From contig JARKIF010000005.1 in NCBI GenBank assembly GCA_029378245.1, positions 2,108,001 to 2,172,000 on the forward strand: a DNA stretch of 64,000 bases, in the 5' to 3' direction. Origin of the DNA: Roridomyces roridus (Eukaryota; Basidiomycota; Agaricomycetes; Agaricales; Mycenaceae). Position numbers and translations under genes: made by a program. Of this stretch, positions 33,035-44,912 are shown piece after piece; within the stretch, counting starts at the first letter, position 1, and each line of letters begins with the position of its first letter. The notes under the pieces were generated by a model. It was given only the letters and a program-made list of their open reading frames with translations, did not search any database and was not told the DNA's origin.

Positions 33035-34896
33035 CTAGTGGTCATCTGCATTCTTACGCCCCCAAGCCACCTGCCGCTGAGGCCCATCATTCCACGTCTC
33101 CACTCGATGCGCCGAGACAAGACTATAGGTCGACGTCCGCGTGCGAACGATACCAGAAGCCATCGACAGGAAGATGGCGTCAAGCCCAGCGGGGTACCAT
33201 CTAAACGTTAGTGTCAGCAACCAAGTTTGCTCCAGAGAAAGAGATTGAAACCCACCCTCCATGAACCTCGGACGTCTTCTCAACCTCATGATCAACAAGC
33301 CTCCAATCCTTCCCATTCTTCTGCGCCCACTCGAGTACGGGGTCTGGGTCATCGCTGACCATCAAGACGTGCGTGACATTCTTGCCGTGGCGTTCGTAGA
33401 TCTCCGCCTGGATCTCGTCGACACGGCGTGAGAACGCGTGCGGCTGCGGGAGGCAATCGAGGAGGGGCACGCCTTGATCGCACCAGTGGGCAAAGTCGGT
33501 CCGGCGGACGTGCATGGCGATAAACTGAAAGTGGAATCAACTTTCGTTCAGAAAGGACCGCAAAGGGAATGATGCGCACCTCGGGGATGGGCTGACTTGA
33601 CCGGAGACCAAACGCCTTGCGGAGGTATGATTGCGCGAGCTTGACCTTGTCCGCCCTCCAGCGCATATGTTGCCCGATTTGACGCCACGACGGCGCGTGG
33701 GGGGAGTCATAGGCGTCCCAGTCGTGCAGTATACTCGAGCAGAAGAGGTAGTCGATACAGAAGAGGTGCTTGAATGCCTGTGAGCGTTTGCTCTGGGTCA
33801 ATCGAAATAGAGTCACCTGGTCTGGAAGCATCCACTTTTTCGAAATCGTGGACTCGAAGGAAACGTTGTTCCACGTCGAGTCTCTGTACCCGTCGTAGGT
33901 ATCGATTTCTGGACAAATCAGCCAGGCATCACAAAGAGAACAAGGCTACCCACGAGCAATTTTGAATATATTTGAGCTCACATCCGAATCTCTCAGCCTC
34001 GCCCACCCGGGGAATCTCGTGTACCCGACGTCTGAGATAGATTTAGTCTCTTCAGTAACCGTGACAGCAAGACGAACCCAGAGAAAACGCGTCCAGCGAC
34101 TTGAGGTCTCCGCGAGGCCGGTGCTGATCGTTCGTCAAAGACCAGGAAGACCAACACCCGACAGAGTCCACATATTCAGCCCGAGGGTCCTTGACATCGC
34201 GCCATTCGAGAATCGGCACACCCAGTTTCCCGGAAAGGTAATCCAGGTCGAAGAAGTCTCCGAACCATAACGTGTCGCCGCCCTTCATGCGCCAGTTTTG
34301 AGGTTGCAGGCCGTCGAGAATGACTATCCGATCGGTGAGCTTGCCTGGGAGAATGTGAGCGGAATGAGGTGTCGATTGAGCGAGGCGTACCGATCCAGAT
34401 GAGGTTTGCCTGGAGTAATTTGAGTCGGAGCGTGTGCGTAGACGGGAGGATACTCACAAAACCGATTTGCTCGTTTGCTGGGCCTCGGGTCAGTCATTGG
34501 AACTGGTGGAATGGCCGATACTCACCCCAACCCTCCGCCGCCCAGGACTGAAACAGATTAAGGGACAATATGGGCGGGAAACAAGATGACACGCACTGTG
34601 ATATATTTCTTGTCCGGCCAAAGATTATCTGTTTCCCGCTGAGACCACGTCGGATGCACGTTGATAGCGAGATACTGACCTCGAAAGCTGGGCATCGGAC
34701 GCCTATGCACCGTCCCATTCCGTCTCAGCAATCGCCCATATTCTGACACGGCGGTCATGCCTGTTCGTCTGCCGCGGAAAGAAATTGGCTCGTTCAAGTT
34801 GGGCGAGAAGAGCATCGTGATGAGGAGGCAGGCGGAGGTGAAGATGAGGACGCCGCCGAGCATGCGTCGGTCGCGGAGAGTCAATATTCTGACCAT
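33035..34896 (-). CDS. Type II membrane O-fucosyltransferase-like protein
   Basis: The start MVRILTLRDRRMLGG is followed by one membrane segment (GGVLIFTSACLLITMLF, about residues 14-31), then a lumenal catalytic part built from many short exons: DKKYIT|SWAAEGWANEQIGFANLIWIG, KLTDRIVILDGLQPQNW, GGDTLWFGDFFDLDYLSG, WRQIGQHMRWRADKVKLA, FIAMHVRRTDFAHWCDQG, VTHVLMVSDDPDP and ASGIVRTRTSTYSLVSAHRV near the C-terminus. The His-x-Arg-Arg-x-Asp-Phe motif and the late Ser/Thr-Tyr-Ser-Leu-Val-Ser motif are those of the GDP-fucose O-fucosyltransferase superfamily. A Golgi/ER location is inferred from the anchor. Donor sugar and acceptor are not determinable. It is divergent from RPS12 across 387 bp. Confidence 0.7.
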
Positions 34897-35283
34897 TGGG
34901 AAGAAGAGAGAGAAAGGCGGGGAGACACGATCATTTCTCCTGAGTACGAGTCCCTGTCTTTAGAGCCCGCGGTCACCGATCGTGGGTCTCGGATCGTGAG
35001 CTGGGCATCGATAAAGATGTCATTTGGACCGTGCAGGTATTCGTTTGTCGATTCTGTCGCGAAATTCAATATTAGGGAGGGCAAAGGGAGGAACGAACAT
35101 GGAATGCCAAATTGGGAAACGCCTTCGGCATCTCGGCGGCCGACATCAAAACTGTGAAGCCAAAGCAAATTTCTCAAAACTTGACATCGACGAGAGCGGA
35201 CGAAGACATCGTTCTTTTCACCTTAACTGCTACAAAAGTGGGTCCTCTCAGCAGTCCTATGGCCTCTTCTAACGTTCCTTAGG
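34897..35283. promoter_or_regulatory. Divergent promoter between the glycosyltransferase gene and RPS12
   Basis: 387 bp between start codons. The RPS12 ATG follows TTCCTTAG directly, so a 5'-UTR intron ending at 35282 is possible. Confidence 0.45.
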
Positions 35284-35776
35284 ATGTCTGACGCTGGAGA
35301 TGACATTGCTATTGACGCCCCGGTCGAGGAGGTCGAGGTTCCCCAAGAGGCTCCCAAGGGCAAACTTTCCGTCGAGGACGCGCTCCAGGTTCGTCTACTG
35401 GCACTCTTGGGAGGATGGCTAATGGAGCTTTCAATAGCAAGTGCTGAAGAACGCGCTCGTGCACGACGGTCTCGCTCGTGGGCTCCGTGAGTGCGCCAAG
35501 GCACTCGACAAGCGCCAGGCCCACCTGTGTGTCCTTGTCGAGACCTGCACGGAAGCCGAGTACATCAAGCTCATTGAGGCTCTCTGCGCCGAGCACAAGA
35601 TCAACCTCATCAAAGTCGGTGACGCCAAGGTCCTCGGCACCTGGGCTGGTCTCTGCAAGATCGACCGCGAGGGCAACCCCCGCAAGGTCGTTGGCTGCAG
35701 CTGTGTTGTCGTCAAGGAGTATGGTGTTGAGAGCGAGGGTCTCCACGTCCTCCTCGACTACTTCAAGAACCGCTAG
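35284..35776 (+). CDS. RPS12: 40S ribosomal protein S12 (eS12)
   Basis: Two exons, 35284-35388 and 35438-35776 (49-bp intron, GTTCGT...ATAG), give 147 aa, the usual size. The N-terminus is acidic ([19 protein letters not shown]). The conserved core reads [74 protein letters not shown] and [10 protein letters not shown]. It is a small-subunit ribosomal protein of the L7Ae/L30e fold, located at the beak of the 40S subunit. The sequence appears fully intact and is strongly codon-biased, with many C-ending codons, unlike the flanking accessory DNA. Confidence 0.95.
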
Positions 35777-36353
35777 ACGACCACCAACAAAATACTAAAT
35801 GGTGAGTACGGTTTCGTTTTTGGCTCAGTGATGACAATACAGACTCCCTCAACCGAGGACTCTGTCCGCTGGCGATACAAGTCTATCCGGAATCATTATA
35901 TTTATGTCTGATCCTCCCTTTTTTTCTCTTCTTCTCACATGGACGTTGAGCTGACTCTTCTTCCAGGGCTAACGCGTATATAATGGATTCATGTAGTAGT
36001 ACACTGCCAACGACGCTGTGAACGCCTCCTTTTTGAGTGAATTTGCCATCGTTTCTTGGCGTCGTCGGGAACGGATCACACGCCTGTCGCGGTATGAGAG
36101 CGCCTGAAGTCTACAGAACCGGACAGAACAGGACGCGAGACGTGGAACATGGCATTTACGCTCGATCTTTTCCTATGGAACCCATGGGGCAGCCCCGGGA
36201 CACAAGGACGCTGAGAAAATCGGAAAGCAAACCGAAGAACGGCAGATATTCGCCGGAATACATCACGGCTTACAACCGCCGTGTGTCTTCTTCCTTGTCT
36301 GCTGTTTGAAGTTCATCTCGCTGCTCCCCCTCCCTCCCTCTCCTCCCTCCACC
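35777..36353. other. Intergenic between RPS12 and KRE6-like gene
   Basis: Contains the RPS12 3' region and the upstream region of the next gene, with a C/T-rich tract just before its ATG. No further gene. Confidence 0.6.
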
Positions 36354-38780
36354 ATGGCCTCTGAGCCAAACTCCCCCCGCACGCCCCACGCCCCCGAGAC
36401 CCATCAGATGCTCCCCATGTCCCCGACCCAGGCGACTCCTTTTTTGCCTGAGAACAACGGCGCCTTGGCTGGCGCTGCGAGTCCTCCCGCCCGGACTCCT
36501 TCATTCGTTTCCTCGCCCTTGAACCCTCAAGGCCCCCCAGGCGGCAGCTCATTCCGTCCCGGATCTCGTCCAGCATCCCGTGGCAGCAGCATGAACTTGG
36601 GCGCCTCACGTTTCCCGTCAGACGACTCGCCTATGCCTGCTGGCCCATACCCTTTCTCGCGCGAGTCGCAGGCACTCTCAATGGCGGGGGCACGGGGCAG
36701 TATGGTCCTCTATCGACTTGCAGACGAGCCCGATCGGACTAGCATTCTCAGTCCCCCGAGGGCGCTCGGAAGCGGAAACAGGGAGAGTGTAGCGTCATTC
36801 ATGTCCACCGAATCCCCAGGCGACTCCAAATACCCTTCGGGTCTTCCATCAAGGGGCGGCCTCGTCCCATACGCCTACGACCCCGCACTCGACGAGCTCG
36901 AGCCGCCAGATGAGGAGGACTTTTTGCATGATCCGACGTACAAGCAGGGTGGTTACCACGGTCCCAACAAGTTTAGACCTCGAAACACCTTCCCGTGGCG
37001 TGGAGTGTTCAACATCGGGGTGCTCATCATCCTCGTCTGCGCGCTCCTCGCGCTCTTCATCAGCTATCCGGTCATCACGTTCTTCCGCGATAGGAATGTC
37101 TTCAACTCTATCGACAGCAATATCCGTGTCAACTCCACTGGCCAAGTCGCGGACCTGCCCAACACGCCGACACTCGTCGATGTCGAAACTCCACAATCAG
37201 CCCTGACTCGCACGGGTTTCGATGGCGAGTCGTACACCCTCGTATTTTCCGACGAATTCAACAGCGACGGGCGGACATTCTATCCCGGGGACGACCCATA
37301 CTGGTAAAATGCCAATATGTCCTCTGTTGATGTTATGTGCTAACTCATCGCGTAGGGAAGCCGTCGATCTGTGGTATGGAAACACCGCCGACCTTGAGTG
37401 GTATGACCCGTCCCAGGTCATGACCAAGGGAGGGAATCTCGTCATCACGATGGACTCGACGTCAACTACCCTATCCGGCCAAAGCCAAGGCTCCACTGCG
37501 CCGTTTACTGTGGACGAAAACCACAATCAGACGTACCGCAGCGGCATGCTCCAATCCTGGAACAAGTTCTGTTTCACTCGCGGATATATCGAGGTTGCCA
37601 TTGTGCTGCCCGGACCGAACGCAAACACCCAAGGGTACTGGCCTGGTGCTTGGACGATGGGCAACCTTGCGCGGCCAGGGTACACGGCGACTACGGACGG
37701 CACCTGGCCTTACACGTATTCCAGCTGTGACGTCGGCACGTACCCGAATCAGACCAACCCTGACGGACTGGGTCCCGCTGCCGCTCTGCATACGGACGCC
37801 GGCTCGAAAAAGTATGATTTCAAGCTGAGTTATTTGAGTGGTCAGAAACTCTCGTGCGTGATTTTTTATTCATTTTTCTTATCTTGCTAAATTGCATGCA
37901 GGGCGTGCTCTTGCCCAGGCTCTGATCACCCAGGACCGGATGTGACTGTTGGACGCGGAGCTCCTGAAATCGATATTCTCGAAGCGGAGAAGGACAAGGC
38001 CAACGTCGCGGGACAGGTGGTCTCTCAATCTGCGCAGTTTGCGCCATTCACGGCCGACTACCTGTACAACAACGACTCTTCGTCGTGGACCGTATTCGAC
38101 AGTACCGTTACACGTCCGAATTCGTACAAGGGTAGTGCCGTGCAGCAGGCAGTCAGTGGGCTGACGTCAGTGCCTGGGGACGGCTTCCAGGGTAGCGGGA
38201 AGACGATGGTCACTTATGGATTCGAGTATTGGAGTGACCCGAAGGATCCTAGTGGTGGATTCATTACGTGGCAGGTGGACGGGAAACAGTCGATCCGTAT
38301 GGCTGCGTCTGCGGTTTCGGGCGATCCCAATGGAAGTGGTGTAGGCCAGCGGCTCATTCCCGTCGAGCCCATGTCGATTATCCTCAATTTGGGTATCTCA
38401 AGTGAGTCATCCCTACCTTTTTCTTTTTCGTACGTCTCTAATTCCATGGTGCAGATAATTGGCAACAGATCAACTTGGATTCAATGGTGTTCCCAGCAGA
38501 GATGCTCGTGGACTATGTGCGTGTGTACCAGCGGGATGGCGAGACAAACCTTGGCTGCGATCCTCCGGACTATCCGACGATGGATTACATCAATAACCAC
38601 TTTACGGTGTTTGATAGTGCGTTTTTCCTTGGTCTAGTTTGCATTCATTCTCAAGAGGCTTATCTAGACCCGAACATCACCACATGGCAATGGGACAAGC
38701 CCAAGAACAGCCTGGTATGTCACGCTTCTGTTTTCAGACAACTTTATCTCACCCCTTGGTAGTTTGACGGCGGTTGTTAG
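36354..38780 (+). CDS. KRE6: Beta-1,6-glucan synthesis protein, SKN1/KRE6 family (GH16)
   Basis: Six exons fit exactly: 36354-37303, 37356-37853, 37902-38401, 38455-38616, 38668-38714 and 38763-38780, giving 724 aa. A Ser/Pro-rich cytosolic N-terminus (about 1-215) is followed by one membrane segment (FNIGVLIILVCALLALFISY, about 218-240), then the GH16-like lumenal domain beginning FDGESYTLVFSDEFNSDGRT. The catalytic signature EIDILEAE lies at about 505-512 with both Glu residues kept. The very short last exon supplies the family ending FDGGC. KRE6/SKN1 proteins are type II Golgi/ER proteins needed for cell-wall beta-1,6-glucan. The start at 36354 (MASEPNSPR) is in frame with an upstream ATG at 36306; the later one has the better context (ACCATGG). 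Confidence 0.93.
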
Positions 38781-39297
38781 CAACCTATTCTTCTCTGCCG
38801 CTGTACTATATTGCTCGATACGACAAAACTGTGGGTGCGGTGTATAGATACCATCCCTGTTCGATCACCTACCGTACCCACCATGCCCTCCGCCACGGCT
38901 CGTAATTCGATTAGCTTATTAACGCCTGTCCGCCATACCCCGCACCCACACGCACATCATCACTCGCTTCCTCACGCACGCACGCATCACCTCCCGCACT
39001 GGCACTGGCACTGGCGCCCACCCTGGATTTCGTAGATAACATACACGTATGGTGGTGTTTCCAGGTTCCTTTTCACGTTCATTCCAGGATATTTTTTATA
39101 CTTATTCTGCATGTGGCTCTGGGTCTGTTTCCTTTTTTTCACCTCACCTCGGACGTTTCAGCTAGCTAGCTCACGGATACTTGCATTATGTTACATATTT
39201 ATTGCATCTTCATTCATGTACTTATGATGAAGCAATTGCAATATGTAGTGCGTGGAGAAGAAACGGTCCAGATAAGGTGTGGAATATATGTAAGGTA
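38781..39297. other. Intergenic between convergent genes
   Basis: 3' flanks of KRE6 and VAC14. Contains CGCACGCACGCA and CACTGGCACTGGCACTGGCG short repeats (38945-39015) and a CTAGCTAGCT patch; no gene. Confidence 0.6.
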
Positions 39298-42200
39298 TCA
39301 AGTCTTTCTGCCTAGTCCCATGGTCGTCCGACGTTGTTTCTGCGCTTGCTGTGCCAAGAGCGTTGTAGGGCTAGGCGTTCCCACTCCCGTCTGCGCTATC
39401 ACCGCGTTGGCCAAAAGACCACTCTGCCCTCGCGCGCGCGGATTTAGAGGTGAAAGCGCCCCACTACGCGGAGGTATCGGCCCGGGAGTTACCGGATTCG
39501 CTGCTGCCGTCGTCTGGAGATCACCCGTAACTCTCCTCCGCGCACCAGGTCTAGAACCACCACCAGCACCCGGCCTTCCTGTCCGCTCCTCGCTCTTCTC
39601 TGAATCGGAAAGCCCCGAAGAAAAGGCAGCAGAGTCCGTCCCGAGCGCAAGCCGGCGGGCCTTTTCGTGCTTTGATTGGATAGACCGGAAGTGTAGGAGA
39701 AGTTCCTGCCACTTGATATCGTCTCTTCCGAGTTTCGAGCGCGTACCGGCCATTGAAGGCGTAGTCGATTTGGGCGCTATATGTAAGAAACCCGCGGAAT
39801 TGACGGCGCTCAAACGATTGCGGAGCGAAATGAATGCTGAGCTCTGGGGTAAGAGCATCAGCAGTCCGTACAGGCACTTGAACAGATACGGATATCGCTC
39901 TGGTTCCAGAAGTTGGAGTCGGAGATCTACAGGATCCTGGTTAACGCAATTCTTCGGCACAAGGAAGACCTTTACACGTAAAAACAGGCGACTCTATGAG
40001 TTGTACAAGTTTGTCCACCTGTACCAACATGGGCACAGTAATTTCCAGGTCCGCGCTACAACTAGTAAGCACCCGGCCTCTCTTCTTATGAAATCGACTT
40101 ACAAAATCGATAGAAGATTCGACGCGTGTTCGTAGGCCTGCGCCAAGAGGCACAGCGAAAACACGGCTACGGCATTATGACACCATGAGCGGTACAGCGT
40201 CGTAAACAGAGCCTGCCCGTCTTGCTATTCGGGAGTGAGTGCTGACCAGCTACAGAACTGATGGAATATACCCTCGTTTCCAAGCTCTTTAACCGCTTGC
40301 GGAAGTCGGCCAGTTCAGGCGAGGTGATGAGGATGATATTTAGCTTCTGGACGATGACGCTGGCAAACTCCAGATCCTAGAGTGCTAGTTAGTCTCAAAT
40401 TTGCGAGGAAAGGCGCAAGACCTACATCCTCCTTCTCCAATATCTCGGCAAAAGTCCGATATATCCTCTCGGTATTCAGGTTGAGACATAACTGGCGGAT
40501 GATGAGACTCCCTCTCGTCTCCAGTAGTCTACGGTCGGTGCTGAAAAGCTCGAGCAGATTCATCATGAATGCCTTGAAGTAGTTTTCCTCCGAACTGGAG
40601 GAAATCTGTGCAAGCAATTGCAAATCATGCTTGATCACCTCCTCTGAACTATCGGAAAGCGTCTTCAGCAGTGCAGGGAAAGTGCCGTCATCCATCGCGA
40701 GAATCTAAGCCACAGTCAACGATACCATACGTCTCCGCAGCTGCTGACCACGTACCTTCTTGGGAGCCTTCTGATGAAGCATAATAAGCCATTTCAGAGC
40801 GGCAACACGAGTCTCTTCAAATTCGCTCAGGAACTGTATCGTGAGCTCATTGACAGTGGCTTGATAATCGAACAAGTCGGCCTCTTCTGGTGAGGAGGTG
40901 AAGGGCATGTTGAGGCTGTTCTGCCCCGTCTGGCTTGTGAATGAAAGTGGGGAATGAGGTCGACTGGGGCCACTTGTCGATGGTGGTGGTGGTGGGGCCA
41001 TCTCGTTGTTGAGACGAGGAGTCAAGTTGGGATCGAGGCCACTGATATTAGTTCGAGATCGCGAGTGGTTGGGGAGTTGGAGGAGGAGGAGGAGACTCGG
41101 GAACCGGTTCAGGACTTGAAACATCGCGTTCGCGGTTCGAGTCTTTTCCTGTCGTAGATTGTCTCGAGGTTGTCGGGGTGGGTGATCCCGGTAGGCGGGC
41201 AACTGACCCTGTAGCTGAGCGTGAGGGCGGGTCGGCAGGTGAAGGTAGTGCCTGGATGACATTGTGAAGTAGTTTGTTGGTTTGCAGAGCAGCGGATTGA
41301 ATCATGGGGACATGATGGGCGAGGTTGGGAAGAATTGCTGGGATGAGACGGGGAGTAAAAGGGACCATGACGTCGCTGGTGAAGGTCAGGAATTCAGCAA
41401 GCCACCGTAATGCTGTTGACTGCTGAATTTCATCATCTGAGAGATGTTCAGTTGCAATTAAAGAGAAAGATGGCCACCAACGTTCTCCGTCCAGTTGTTG
41501 TATCAATATCTCGACTAGAGTATCATAATCAATCTTGACTCCTTGGCCAGGAACCCAAGCTACAAGAGAGTAAATTTGTCGTCGCGTGAGAGAATTCCAT
41601 GGACACAAACCTCCCGTAACCCGGTAGTCAGAGTCTGTGAGAGGATCCTCTTTGACAGCAGACTCGTCGCCATAAGTCGAACTGTCATCGTTTTCCGCGA
41701 TGAAGACTGCACGCTCAGAGTGATCCAAACTGATATCCGGAAGTCTATCGTCGGCTCCAGACTCTGACCGCCGTACGGACGAGGTATCCCGATGGGACCG
41801 CGCTTTCTCCTCCGTACGTTTGCGGACAACGCTGATGTCTCGAATTTCGCGCACAAAATCTGCGAGCAGAGTCTCTGTTGCCACACGGACGTCTTCCGTC
41901 GGGTCGGAGAGGTATTTGCTAGAACAAATTTAAGTAAAGAGGCGTTCGAAACGCATGACCCAACGTACAGCAGACCGTCCAAGAACTCGGGCAGGTACGA
42001 AATCAGCTCAAGCTCCGGAACTGAATCCAACACGTTGATCCAGGAAACCAGATAGCTTCGTGTGAATGGGCTGACGACGTAAATTCGGTCGCGCAGCAAG
42101 GGAATGAAGTGTGCGAGGGAGAATGCTTTTCGAATTCCCGCCTGCTCGCCACTGGCCCCGTCCGGGTATGGCACCAACACCCCTTGCGCCTCGTCTCGAA

Positions 42201-42872
42201 CCCTTTCTGTCTCGGGGTAAAGCGGGATATAGACAGATGCGGACTCTGCCACTATGTCTTTGAGAAGGCGGTCGAGCAGCTCGGCTCCATTCTTGACGGA
42301 CAACTCAGAGTCTGCTGCAAGCTGTGAATAGGTTAGGGGCGCAAAAAACACGCGTCTGGGATGGCGCACCTTGCTCAGCGCGTCGAATATCTCATTGAAG
42401 TACACGAGGACCTCTCCTTTCGACACCTTGGCGATGTTGTAGAGGCATTCAGCGGAGAAGTAGCGGATCCTGTTCTCGGGGTCGACAAAGCAGTCGAGCA
42501 GTGGATGAACGAATTTGTCCATATACGGGGCAACATCCACACCGAGTGCAATGGCGGTCCCTGCGAGCCCAATAAGCCCGCCGTTGCGTATATGCAAGGG
42601 GTTGGCAGCATTATTGAACATCTCCACCAGCTGGTCTATAATTTGGCTGATGCGCCGCTGGTCGCCTTGCTGGTGGCATTCTCGTATTTGCCTCGATGGG
42701 TCAAGTGAGGATGGCTAGTGTATCAAGGGGCACCGGAAAGCCTACTTTTCCAGGTCGAGCGCGGCTGCTTTGCGTTTCTCGTAGATCTTGTCTATTAGCT
42801 GCTTCGCTATCGCGGTCTCTGCGCGTTGAGTTAGCGTAAAAGGACGTGTTTTGGGGCGGAGGACGGACCCAT
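39298..42872 (-). CDS. VAC14: VAC14, scaffold of the PtdIns(3,5)P2 kinase complex
   Basis: Multi-exon gene of roughly 1,000 aa. Exon 1 is only four bases (ATGG, 42872-42869); a 50-bp intron leads to [20 protein letters not shown] at 42818. N-terminal HEAT-type repeats follow: [59 protein letters not shown] and [20 protein letters not shown]. After a Ser/Pro-rich linker come [49 protein letters not shown] and the C-terminal [21 protein letters not shown] Fig4-binding end with a disordered tail. Vac14 holds Fab1 kinase and Fig4 phosphatase on the vacuole/endosome membrane. No breaks were seen. Confidence 0.9.
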
Positions 42873-42946
42873 GTGGTGTGGTCACTGCAGAGTTACATGC
42901 AGACGCGTCGCAGCATCATGCATCAAATCTCCTTTGACCGCAAACC
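42873..42946. promoter_or_regulatory. 74-bp divergent spacer between VAC14 and the M28 peptidase gene
   Basis: The two ATGs are only 74 bp apart on opposite strands, so both 5' ends and core promoters must overlap within or beyond this spacer. No TATA box is evident. Confidence 0.6.
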
Positions 42947-44734
42947 ATGATAAGTCTCGCTGGGGCGCTGCTCCTCATAACGCCTTTCTCGCCGTCGCTA
43001 TTCGACACTTGCCTGTCTGGCAGCTACTACGGGAACTACAACGACGGCCAGACTACCAACAGCGTGTTCCTCCCCGAGGCCGCGTGCCTAGATTCCTGGT
43101 CCGCCGAGGCGCTTGCACCGTCGGCTTCCATCGCCGAAGCTACTCAGGGCTACCAGCAGCTCGTGTGGGTCGAGCAGAAGGCTGTTGAATCTAGCCTGTT
43201 GGCTGCAACTCGCAGCGAATTCGATGCGTTCCTCGAGATACTGTCGGAGCACAGGCACGTGGAACGGGACCAGGAGGTTTTGTATGTGCCAGAGGACAAG
43301 ATGGGCTACGAGCTCTTGCATCGCACACCCACCGCTGCGTTACTCGCCGTCAGCCACAGTACAGCCAGGAGTATCGACACGCTGCTCCCGCCATTCTGGA
43401 AATCCGTGCTGGTCCCTGCCGCTCCTGTCGACTTTATTCCCGTCCCCGCCGACGCCGTGAAGCACGTTAAACACGTCCTCTCTACGCTGAAATTCGATCC
43501 GGAAATTGCGGGAATTGTCGAGAGCATATCTCTTCCTCAAATGGTCAACGATATCCGCTTCCTCACCGGCGAGGACGAGTCCGGCATTATGAGCCGTCAC
43601 TCTTTCTCCGAGGGGTCCCGTACCGCTTCGAAATGGCTCAAGGTATGACACCATTTCATCCAGGCCACAGGAGACTGAATCATCTTGCAGGCTCGTTTCG
43701 AGGACACCGGTGCGACCTGCGAGCTCCAGCCATTCTTGGCTGGCTTTGCGCCCAACGTTGTCTGGTACATGTCCCGTTCCCTAACTTTCGCAACGCTAAC
43801 TTTGTTTCCAAGCACCTACCCCTCTACCGTTCCTACCAACGCGACCGTCCTATTGAGCGCCCATTACGACAGCCGCGGCTCCTTCGGAAGCACTCGTGCA
43901 CCCGGTGGAGACGATGATGGCTCTGGAACCATTTCCATCCTGGCAATCGCTCGCACCATCGCTCGGAAGGGAATCAAGTTCCAGAGCAACGTTCAGATTA
44001 TCGCCTTTGCGGGTGAGGAACAGGGGCTTCTCGGTTCCAAGGCATATGCTCGTGGGTCATCGTCCTCTTTCAAGTTCGTAATTCTAACAGCTACGCAGGC
44101 AAAATGCGAGAGCAGAATGCGGAAATTACCGTCATGATCCAGGCCGATATGCTTGCGTACCACGTTCCGGACGAGCCGCCGCAGCTGGGTCTTCCCGCAA
44201 CGTGAGCGCTGGCGTTCGAATACAGCCTGGATCTCAACGCTTTCGCAGGATTGGGACTCCCGAGGTTACTCAGCTCGTGGCGAATGTTTCTGCGCTTTAC
44301 AGCCCGGAGCTGCGTGTCGGTTACACTGCGGCGTGCTGCAGTGACCATCAGGTATATAACCTTGCTATCACTTTCCTCTCCTCTTATACGTCCCATAGTC
44401 GTTCCATGAGCAAGGTTTCCCTGCCACCCAGGTTTTCGAGCGCGCCGGTCCCAGTGCGTCTGCATTGTCATTTCCGCCGTTCTGTACTAACGATCCCTGT
44501 AGTCGCGGACCCGATGTATCACAACAGCGGTAGGTTCTCTCATCCTTTTTTCTCCGTCTATCTCACATTCCATTTTCAAAGGTGACTTGAGCGACCGCGA
44601 AGGATATGATTTCCAGCAGGTCAAGTCCATTGCGAAAGTCCAGGTGCGCTTGTTTTCAAATTTTGAATGTGTCGCTCATTCGTTCGCAGCTCGCGACGCT
44701 GCTGCACTCTGCTGGATACGAGCTTTCTCAGTAG
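42947..44734 (+). CDS. Secreted/vacuolar zinc aminopeptidase, family M28
   Basis: Nine exons join in frame: 42947-43642, 43691-43764, 43813-44051, 44099-44201, 44249-44351, 44399-44453, 44503-44529, 44582-44643 and 44690-44734, giving 467 aa. A hydrophobic N-terminus (MISLAGALLLITPFSPSLF) looks like a signal peptide. The two-zinc site is complete: His about 274 in SAHYDSRG, Asp about 290 in GGDDDGSG, Glu-Glu 325-326 in FAGEEQGLLGS, Asp about 353 in IQADMLAY and His about 404 in CSDHQSFHEQGFPA. M28 enzymes of this type release N-terminal residues from peptides. The 48-bp second intron is a multiple of three, so its retention would not break the frame. Confidence 0.92.
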
Positions 44735-44912
44735 AATGGACAGTGTGCGCTAGAATGTAAATTATATCGAAGTGTTTGTCCCGAGGTCTCTCCGTGGCAC
44801 GATGAACATCGAATAAGTTATATTATCTATCGTCCAAGATGCTTCCTCTGCTGCAACTTTGCGCATATTTCGGTGCTGAGCATTGCCGACGCTCCAAGGG
44901 CATCCGCGTCAT

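Noticed and set aside
39188..40135. 315-aa plus-strand ORF
   Set aside because: Antisense to the VAC14 C-terminal exons, whose protein is well conserved.
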